DNA from: Alphaproteobacteria bacterium
Lineage (GTDB): Bacteria > Pseudomonadota > Alphaproteobacteria > Rickettsiales > UBA3002
Assembly: GCA_021732545.1 (NCBI GenBank)
Contig: JAKFUW010000159.1
Coordinates: 1-5,073 of the forward strand
Length of the DNA: 5,073 nucleotides
Direction: 5' to 3'
Each line of letters starts with the position of its first letter. Positions within the stretch are counted from its first letter, which is position 1. The notes beneath the pieces were generated by a model. The model was not told where the DNA came from and did not search any database. It was given only the letters and a program-made list of their open reading frames with translations. Positions 1 to 4,450 of the stretch are shown here, in pieces. The position numbers were made by a program, and so were the translations under genes.

Positions 1-1380
1 ACCGTGTTGGCGCAAGCGATCATGCGTGAAGGCTCTAAAGCGGTTGCTGCTGGCCTGAACCCGATGGATTTGAAACGCGGCGTGGATAAAGCAGTTGAAG
101 CCGTGTTGAAAGCCATTCAGGAAAAATCCAAAGCCATCAAAGGCAAACAGGAAATCGCTCAAGTGGGCACCATTTCTGCCAATGGCGACAAAGAAATCGG
201 CGAAAAAATCGCTGAAGCCATGGAAAAAGTGGGCAAAGAAGGTGTTATCACCGTTGAAGAAGCCAAAGGCATGGAGTTCGAGCTGGAAACCGTAGAAGGG
301 ATGCAGTTTGACCGTGGTTATCTGTCGCCTTATTTCGTAACCAACTCTGAGAAAATGGCCGTTGAACTGGAGAACCCATTCATCTTGTTGTTCGAGAAAA
401 AACTCTCTGGCTTGCAACAAATGCTGCCATTGCTTGAGGCGGTTGTTCAATCGCAACGCCCATTGCTGATCATTGCAGAAGATGTTGAAGGCGAAGCGCT
501 GGCGACGTTGGTTGTCAACAAGCTGCGCGGTGGCCTGAAAGTGGCTGCTGTTAAGGCTCCTGGTTTTGGCGATCGTCGCAAATCAATGCTCGAGGATCTG
601 GCGATTCTGACCTCTGGTCAAGTGATCAGCGACGATCTGGGCATCAAGCTTGAAGGCGTCACGCTCGATATGCTGGGCAAAGCCAAAAAAGTGGTGATCA
701 CGAAAGAAGATACCACCATTGTCGATGGCGCTGGCGTGAAGAAAGACATCGAAGCGCGTTGCACTCAGTTGCGCGCTCAGATCGAAGAAACCACCTCTGA
801 TTATGACAAAGAAAAACTCCAGGAACGTCTTGCAAAACTTTCAGGCGGCGTGGCCGTGTTGAAAGTGGGCGGCTCGACCGAACTCGAAGTGAAAGAGCGT
901 AAAGACCGTGTGGACGATGCATTGCACGCAACCCGCGCAGCCGTAGAAGAAGGCATCGTGCCTGGTGGCGGTGTCACTTTGCTTTATGCATCGTTGGTGC
1001 TCGACAAAGTGAAAGCCAGCAACGAAGACGAAAAAGCCGGTATCAACATCGTGCGTCGTGCGCTACAAGCGCCACTGCGTCAGATCGTTGAAAATGCTGG
1101 CTTGGATGGCGCGGTTGTGGCTGGTAAGCTGCTCGAAAGCGCTGATACCAATCACGGCTTCGATGCTCAAAGCCTCGAATATGTCGACATGATTAAAGCT
1201 GGTATCATTGACCCGACCAAAGTGGTTCGCACTGCCCTGCAGGATGCGGCGTCTGTGGCTGGCCTGATGATCACCACCGAAGCGCTGATCGCCGATCAGC
1301 CTGAAGATGCTAAACATGCTGCCGGTGGCGGAATGGGCGGCATGGGTGGTATGGGCGGCATGGGTGATATGGACTACTAA
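1..1380 (+). CDS. groEL: Chaperonin GroEL (Hsp60), 5'-truncated by window edge
   Basis: GroEL is the large subunit of the cytosolic ATP-driven chaperonin that encloses unfolded proteins together with its GroES lid. The frame is open from base 1 (Thr-Val-Leu-Ala-Gln), which aligns with residue 93 of mature E. coli GroEL, so about 92 N-terminal residues, including the first ATP-loop GDGTTT, lie outside; 459 residues remain. Seen directly: the apical substrate-binding segment DRGYLSPYF (bases 310-336; equivalents of Y199, Y203, F204), MLPLLEAV (L234/L237 region), KAPGFGDRRK, the catalytic Asp398 equivalent in VDDALHATRAA (codon 916-918), the nucleotide-pocket PGGG, and the second ATP-pocket Asp in GIIDPTKV (codon 1210-1212). 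The C-terminus is a Gly-Gly-Met repeat tail capped by DMDY. No frameshift or missing key residue is visible. groES is probably just upstream, outside the window (inference from usual groESL order). A strong terminator follows. Identity is near certain; the alphaproteobacterial affinity is my judgement from the motifs. Confidence 0.99.
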   Translation, partial: TVLAQAIMREGSKAVAAGLNPMDLKRGVDKAVEAVLKAIQEKSKAIKGKQEIAQVGTISANGDKEIGEKIAEAMEKVGKEGVITVEEAKGMEFELETVEGMQFDRGYLSPYFVTNSEKMAVELENPFILLFEKKLSGLQQMLPLLEAVVQSQRPLLIIAEDVEGEALATLVVNKLRGGLKVAAVKAPGFGDRRKSMLEDLAILTSGQVISDDLGIKLEGVTLDMLGKAKKVVITKEDTTIVDGAGVKKDIEARCTQLRAQIEETTSDYDKEKLQERLAKLSGGVAVLKVGGSTELEVKERKDRVDDALHATRAAVEEGIVPGGGVTLLYASLVLDKVKASNEDEKAGINIVRRALQAPLRQIVENAGLDGAVVAGKLLESADTNHGFDAQSLEYVDMIKAGIIDPTKVVRTALQDAASVAGLMITTEALIADQPEDAKHAAGGGMGGMGGMGGMGDMDY

Positions 1381-1406
1381 GTTTAAGTTATTCCAGAAGG
1401 TTACAA

Positions 1407-1441
1407 GGGGGCGTCACGGTTTATGACGCCCCCTTTTTTTT
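1407..1441 (+). terminator. Intrinsic terminator of groEL
   Basis: A perfect 10-bp stem, GGGGGCGTCA (1407-1416) pairing with TGACGCCCCC (1424-1433), closes a 7-nt loop and is followed at once by eight T residues (1434-1441). It lies 26 bases after the groEL stop. This is a classic Rho-independent terminator for + strand transcription. The opposite strand lacks a T-tract after the stem, so it should act mainly in one direction. Confidence 0.95.
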
Positions 1442-1504
1442 AAAGCTAACCTGCACACTCCGCGCGTTTAGCCTTGCAGAACATCTTTCAAAACCTATAG
1501 TCGT

Positions 1505-1617
1505 TTAACTTTGTTTTTCCCCATTTGTCATGCCGAACTTATTTGGCGCATCTATTCGAAATGATCCTGAAATACATTCAGGATGACAATCATGTGAATG
1601 TGGAAAGACAAAGTTAA
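1505..1617. repeat. 113-bp nested inverted-repeat element (MITE-like / palindromic intergenic repeat)
   Basis: The element begins TTAACTTTGT (1505) and ends ACAAAGTTAA (1617), a perfect 10-bp terminal inverted repeat. The outer arms 1505-1525 and 1597-1617 match at 19 of 21 positions when one is reverse-complemented. Inside, TTGTCAT (1525-1531) pairs with ATGACAA (1583-1589). The right inner arm is itself a hairpin, ATCCTGAA-5 nt-TTCAGGAT (1564-1584); the left inner arm (1530-1551) is a degraded version of the same. TTCGAA sits almost at the centre (1555-1560). The right half has about 8 extra bases between outer and inner arms. TTAA occurs at both ends, but because TTAA is self-complementary it may be part of the terminal repeat or a duplicated target site. 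No ORF of its own is credible. The inner part resembles GTCATCCTGAA/TTCAGGATGAC intergenic repeats that I recall from alphaproteobacteria. It could serve as a transcription barrier between convergent genes (inference). Confidence 0.8.
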
Positions 1618-1628
1618 TTTGATATAAT

Positions 1629-1649
1629 TTAAAAACCATATAATGGTTT
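1629..1649 (-). terminator. Weak candidate terminator hairpin at end of htpX-GNAT unit
   Basis: Read on the minus strand, AAACCAT-TAT-ATGGTTT (1633-1649) is a perfect 7-bp stem with a 3-nt loop, and the T-run formed by its end and the next bases (five T in a row) overlaps the TAA stop of the acetyltransferase gene. The stem has only two G-C pairs and starts inside the coding region, so it would be weak. The larger palindromic element just beyond may contribute to termination instead. Confidence 0.25.
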
Positions 1650-2195
1650 CCACATCCGCAAGCCTCCAACAGGCATACCGTTAGGCAAGATGTAGTTCTC
1701 AGGCTCGGCTTGTGGAGCATAGCCGCGCTTGGTGTAAAAGGGAATGCCTGCGGTTGTTGCCATCATCTCGATGGATTTAAAACCTGCTGCTTTCGCTTGC
1801 GCTTCGCAATAGCTGAGTAAAAAAGATGCAACGCCCGTTCGCGCAGCATCGGGGTGGGTGAAAAACGCACGGATTTTTGCAGGCTCCGTCGCGGGATCGA
1901 GATATCCAGCTTCACGCGCAGCAAATTGATCGCCTCCAAACAAAGTACGGCGGCGGCTCCACCCGCCACAAGCCACATAATTGCCCTCGCGCTCGACCAC
2001 ATAATAGGTCTGATCTTCGACCAGTTCGGTATCCACACCAAACACATATTTCACCAAGCCTTCAATTTCTTCCTGCGTATAAAAACCCACACTCAAAGCC
2101 CGCGCCGATGCATCGATCATCGCTTTAACCGCCAGGATTTCATGGAGTTGCACAGGGCGAATTATACACTCTCGTGGCAACAAGGTTTGCTTCAT
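1629..2195 (-). CDS. GNAT-family N-acetyltransferase
   Basis: A 188-residue protein of the GNAT fold, which transfers acetyl from acetyl-CoA to an amine of a small molecule or protein; the substrate cannot be read from the sequence. The fold starts near residue 11 (IIRPVQLHEILAVKAMID). A central strand pair spans YYVVEREGNYVACGGWSRRRTLFGGD (about 64-89, split by a turn). The acetyl-CoA-binding motif A is at about 108-122, with the P-loop-like DAARTGVAS in place of the common R/Q-x-x-G-x-G/A. The C-terminal motif FYTKRGYAP is at 153-161. Length is normal for a single-domain GNAT. No signal peptide or membrane segment is seen. The start is supported by a GGGGA Shine-Dalgarno and by its position one base after the htpX stop, which implies cotranscription and probable translational coupling. 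The last codons (KPLYGF) fall within a small hairpin. Family assignment is secure, specific function unknown. Confidence 0.9.
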   Translation of the reverse strand: MKQTLLPRECIIRPVQLHEILAVKAMIDASARALSVGFYTQEEIEGLVKYVFGVDTELVEDQTYYVVEREGNYVACGGWSRRRTLFGGDQFAAREAGYLDPATEPAKIRAFFTHPDAARTGVASFLLSYCEAQAKAAGFKSIEMMATTAGIPFYTKRGYAPQAEPENYILPNGMPVGGLRMWKPLYGF

Positions 2196-2196
2196 T

Positions 2197-3069
2197 TTAT
2201 CCCCAAGGGCTTGCCGTTTTTTTGATCACGGGTTCGGATTCCATTTGCGATGCGAGCGCTTGCAATTTAGCGATTCGATTTTGTGTTTTGGGGTGCGTGG
2301 TAAACAATCCATCCATCGCGTTGGTGTGCAGTGGATTGATGATAAACATGTGCGCAGTGGCAGGGTTTTGTTCGGCTTGCAGATTATCAATCTGCGAGCC
2401 ACGCTCTAGCCGTTGCAGCGCGGATGCCAGCCCGAGTGGATCGCCGCTAATTGCCGCACCCTCGCGATCAGCAGCATATTCACGGGTGCGCGAAATCGCC
2501 ATTTGCACCAGCATGGCTGCAATCGGCGATAGCACCATCACCGCGATCATCACAATCGGATTGGTGCCGCGCTCACGATTACCGCCAAAAAACATTGCAA
2601 AATTGGCCAGCATCCCAATCGCTCCCGCAATGGTTGCGGTGATCGTCATGGTGAGTGTGTCGCGGTTTTTGATGTGCGCCAACTCATGGGCTATCACACC
2701 CGCAAGTTCGCGTTCATCTAACTGAGCAAGCAGCCCTGTGGTCACGGCCACCGCACCATGTTCAGGGTTGCGGCCTGTCGCAAAGGCATTGGGCTGATCA
2801 TTTTGAATGATATAGGCTTTGGGCATGGGAATTTTAGCAGCTTGCGCGAGATGCTCAATCATGGCAAATAGTTGGGGATTTTGAGCACGCTCAATCGGCT
2901 GTGCCTTATACATCGCCAGCACCATTTTATCCGAGTTCCAATAGGCAAAGATATTCATGGCGGCGGCTATCGCCAGCGCAATCAGCATGCCAGCTTGCCC
3001 ACCCACCGCAAGGCCGATAAAACCAAATAGCGCGGTTAGCCCTGCGATCAATAAAAAAGTGCGCGTCAT
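2197..3069 (-). CDS. htpX: Membrane zinc metalloprotease HtpX (M48B)
   Basis: HtpX is an inner-membrane, zinc-dependent endoprotease with a cytoplasmic active site. It degrades misfolded or damaged membrane proteins, in E. coli alongside FtsH. The 290-residue length is close to the E. coli protein (about 293). Order seen: two N-terminal transmembrane helices (about 4-22 and 25-43), then the segment NPQLFAMIEHLAQAAKIPMPKAYII, then PNAFATGRNPEHGAVAVTTGLL. The catalytic HELAH follows at 128-132 (Glu129, zinc ligands His128 and His132). Two more hydrophobic helices (about 143-162 and 172-192) precede SRTREYAADREGA, whose Glu197 is the expected third zinc ligand. The family-typical FTTHPKTQNRIAKL is near the C-terminus. 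All catalytic residues are intact. The ATG is supported by AAGGA eight bases upstream. It is the first gene of a pair with the GNAT gene and is divergent from the DUF533 gene. A promoter candidate lies just upstream. Confidence 0.97.
   Translation of the reverse strand: MTRTFLLIAGLTALFGFIGLAVGGQAGMLIALAIAAAMNIFAYWNSDKMVLAMYKAQPIERAQNPQLFAMIEHLAQAAKIPMPKAYIIQNDQPNAFATGRNPEHGAVAVTTGLLAQLDERELAGVIAHELAHIKNRDTLTMTITATIAGAIGMLANFAMFFGGNRERGTNPIVMIAVMVLSPIAAMLVQMAISRTREYAADREGAAISGDPLGLASALQRLERGSQIDNLQAEQNPATAHMFIINPLHTNAMDGLFTTHPKTQNRIAKLQALASQMESEPVIKKTASPWG
2200..2204 (-). promoter_or_regulatory. Ribosome-binding site of the GNAT gene, inside the htpX 3' end
   Basis: On the minus strand the sequence reads GGGGATAAAATG. 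GGGGA serves as Shine-Dalgarno, the htpX stop TAA follows at 2197-2199, and a single base separates it from the GNAT start ATG. Ribosomes terminating htpX would arrive at the next start, as expected for translational coupling. The site fixes the chosen GNAT start. Confidence 0.7.
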
Positions 3070-3096
3070 CTCTTTATCCTTTTGAACGTTATGTTC

Positions 3097-3124
3097 GATA
3101 TAGGCCTTCGCACGGCTTAGTCAA
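3097..3124 (-). promoter_or_regulatory. htpX: Candidate promoter of htpX
   Basis: On the minus strand TTGACT (3119-3124) is separated by 16 bases from TATATC (3097-3102), a good sigma-70-type pair. Transcription would start near 3090, leaving a leader of about 20 bases carrying the AAGGA ribosome-binding site. The extended -10 reads CCTATATCG, which also resembles the C-C/T-TATNT kind of -10 that I recall for alphaproteobacterial heat-shock sigma RpoH; the -35 fits that class less well. Inferred from sequence only. Confidence 0.5.
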
Positions 3125-3168
3125 TAAGTAGGCCATCGCATGATTATGATATTTGTGGGTTGCAGCCC

Positions 3169-3196
3169 TTGAATTTTTTTCTGGCCGAACTAATTA
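3169..3196 (+). promoter_or_regulatory. Weak candidate promoter of the DUF533 gene
   Basis: TTGAAT (3169-3174) lies 16 bases before TAATTA (3191-3196) on the + strand, about 40 bases upstream of the start codon. The fit is moderate, and TTGAAC at 3201 is an alternative -35 without a clear partner. The 168-bp divergent spacer (3070-3237) holds no credible gene. Confidence 0.3.
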
Positions 3197-3223
3197 AACT
3201 TTGAACAGCACGTTTAACCACTC

Positions 3224-3229
3224 AAGGAG
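3224..3229 (+). promoter_or_regulatory. Ribosome-binding site of the DUF533 gene
   Basis: AAGGAG sits eight bases before the ATG at 3238. This is a near-consensus Shine-Dalgarno with ideal spacing and it decides the start. Confidence 0.85.
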
Positions 3230-3237
3230 AACCTATC

Positions 3238-3975
3238 ATGCTGGATGCCAAAAACCTCTTAAATTCTGTAAATGCCGATGGCCTGATCGGCAAAATGCTA
3301 GGCGGTATGGCCACCAAAAACTTTGCGGCAGGTCTGCTGAGCGGTGGTTTGGCGACTTCGTTGCTGGGCGGTGGTAAAAACACCGTGGAAACCGCTGCTC
3401 AGGTAGGTGGTTTGGCCTTGCTTGGAACATTAGCCTATAAAGCCTATGGAAATTACAAACAACAGCAACAAACCGGTGGATCTGGCAGCGTGGTCAGCGC
3501 CGTTTCGCAATCGGCACAATCAATGGTTTCGCAAGGGCAATCGCTGCTTTCGGGCCTATTGGGTTCTGATACCCAGCCAGACCAAGCCACCACACCGCAA
3601 GCCAGCCCTGAATTTGGACTGGCGGTATTGCGCGCGATGATCGGCGCGGCCAAAGCCGATGGCCATATGGATGCTCAGGAAATGGAAAAAGTCATGGGGC
3701 AAATGCAGGCCGCGCAAATTACCGAGGCTGAAAAGATGCTGGTGATGCAGGAGATGGCTAACACCCCCAATGTGAACGCCATTGCCAGTGCCGCCCAGAC
3801 ACCCGAAGCAGGCGCACAGATTTATTTGGCGGCGCTGCTGGTATGCGATAGCCAGTGCGCTCAAGAAGTGGCGTATCTGGAAAGTCTGGCTGGCGCCCTA
3901 AAGCTTGATTCTGCCTTCACTCAGAGCCTGCAGCGCGAATTAGTGGCCGCTTCTGCTGCTAAGGCTGCCGCTTAG
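3238..3975 (+). CDS. DUF533 / YebE-like inner-membrane protein with TerB-like domain
   Basis: A 245-residue protein of the DUF533 family (E. coli YebE is a member); biochemical function is not established. The N-terminal 46 residues are Gly/Leu/Ala-rich with a repetitive GG pattern (KMLGGMATKNFAAGLLSGGLATSLLGGG, in pieces). One membrane helix follows at about 49-68 (ending GTLAYKAYGNYK), then QQQQ and a low-complexity Ser/Gln/Gly linker (about 74-122). The C-terminal alpha-helical TerB-like domain runs from about 125 to 235, with the signature LRAMIGAAKADGHMDAQE (Asp141 and Asp145 in a DGxxD arrangement), then MANTPNVNAIASAAQTPE, IYLAALLVCD and YLESLAGALKLD. The C-terminus is Ala-rich. It is transcribed alone, divergently from htpX and convergently with the CxxC protein. 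In E. coli both yebE and htpX have been placed in the Cpx regulon, so the divergent pairing suggests an envelope-stress role (inference). Annotation as tellurite resistance would be over-reading of the TerB similarity. Confidence 0.9.
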   Translation: MLDAKNLLNSVNADGLIGKMLGGMATKNFAAGLLSGGLATSLLGGGKNTVETAAQVGGLALLGTLAYKAYGNYKQQQQTGGSGSVVSAVSQSAQSMVSQGQSLLSGLLGSDTQPDQATTPQASPEFGLAVLRAMIGAAKADGHMDAQEMEKVMGQMQAAQITEAEKMLVMQEMANTPNVNAIASAAQTPEAGAQIYLAALLVCDSQCAQEVAYLESLAGALKLDSAFTQSLQRELVAASAAKAAA

Positions 3976-4001
3976 ATTAATTTTTCTTTCGATGGATGGA
4001 T

Positions 4002-4027
4002 ATACCCCCCTAACGTATGGGGGGTAT
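4002..4027. terminator. C-run/G-run hairpin between convergent genes
   Basis: ATACCCCCC (4002-4010) pairs perfectly with GGGGGGTAT (4019-4027) across an 8-nt loop. It lies 26 bases after the DUF533 stop and overlaps the last codons and TAG stop of the opposing CxxC gene. Neither strand shows a T-tract directly after the stem, so it is not a canonical intrinsic terminator. It may still stall polymerase or stabilise 3' ends on both transcripts. The T-rich stretch at 3981-3989 lies before the stem on the + strand. Confidence 0.45.
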
Positions 4028-4405
4028 TCCCAACACCTTGAGCGTCACGCTTCTGCACGCTTTAAGGATAGGATATAGCAGGCAAGCCACAGTCTTAGAC
4101 TGAAACAGCAATCGATTGAGGCGATTAAAAAATGTAGATGATGAACTGAGCATCGCAAGCATGTGGATGGCATCAGCAGCGTAATAGACCTGCGATTGAT
4201 AGATCACCACCATACCCTGATGAAGATCAACCTGCTGCTCCTTCAAGTAATCAACCGCCTCATGAGGCTCTCTGGCATTCACCAGATGCACTTGCCCAAC
4301 CGTTTCTTTCAACCGCACATAGTGCGCATAGCGACGGCAATAAGGGCATTCGCCATCATACACAATCCAAAGCCCATGCGTCAGGCTTTTTGGTAATTCA
4401 ATCAT
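4010..4405 (-). CDS. DCC-family (DUF393) thiol-disulfide oxidoreductase-like protein
   Basis: A 131-residue protein of the DCC1-like/DUF393 family, predicted to have a thioredoxin-like fold; members are annotated as putative thiol-disulfide oxidoreductases, mostly without demonstrated substrates. The diagnostic motif YDGECPYC is at 16-23, giving a CPYC active-site pair (Cys20, Cys23) at the usual N-terminal position after strand LWIV. Further family-like elements are VHLVNAREPHEAVDYL (39-54), GMVVIYQSQVYYAADAIHML (64-83) and a C-terminal hydrophobic/basic region with Cys108 and Cys117. No signal peptide is evident, so it is probably cytoplasmic or membrane-associated. The ATG has a GAGG Shine-Dalgarno (4414-4417 on the opposite strand) at good spacing. 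The C-terminal codons form one arm of the C/G-run hairpin. It is divergent from the glycosyltransferase-like gene across 45 bp; no functional link to it is shown. Confidence 0.88.
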   Translation of the reverse strand: MIELPKSLTHGLWIVYDGECPYCRRYAHYVRLKETVGQVHLVNAREPHEAVDYLKEQQVDLHQGMVVIYQSQVYYAADAIHMLAMLSSSSTFFNRLNRLLFQSKTVACLLYPILKACRSVTLKVLGIPPIR

Positions 4406-4450
4406 TGCTTTATCCTCATTTTAAAACATGATATATTTTATATTTTGTCG
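4406..4450. promoter_or_regulatory. AT-rich divergent spacer, probable shared promoter region
   Basis: The 45 bases between the two divergent starts are strongly AT-rich and contain several TATA-like boxes (TATATT at 4432-4437 and at 4439-4444). They also hold the GAGG ribosome-binding site of the minus-strand gene. No convincing -35 partner can be assigned on either strand, so exact promoters are not called. Confidence 0.35.

Noticed and set aside
1623..1644. Two TATAAT boxes on the + strand (1623-1628 and 1639-1644), possible antisense promoter into the GNAT gene
   Set aside because: No -35 box at 16-18 bp is present for either; the DNA is simply AT-rich and the second box lies inside the hairpin of the GNAT 3' end.
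1505..1720. Minus-strand ORF of 71 codons covering the palindromic element
   Set aside because: It is mostly the repeat read through (HDCHPECISGSFRIDAPNKFGMT-like), overlaps the acetyltransferase gene in another frame, and lacks a family-like pattern; spurious ORFs over such repeats are common.
2174..2725. Plus-strand ORF of 183 codons opposite htpX
   Set aside because: It lies antisense to the well-supported htpX gene, its composition reflects the opposite strand's codons, and no ribosome-binding site or domain is visible.
3140..3172. Ten-codon ORF (MIMIFVGCSP) in the htpX/DUF533 spacer, possible leader peptide
   Set aside because: Only a poor ribosome-binding site precedes it, there is no attenuator-like hairpin after it, and it ends inside the candidate -35 of the DUF533 promoter; chance is the simplest explanation.
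3238..3975. Tellurite-resistance gene (TerB)
   Set aside because: Only the C-terminal helical domain is TerB-like; the membrane helix, linker and DUF533 signature fit YebE-like proteins, and no other ter genes are present.
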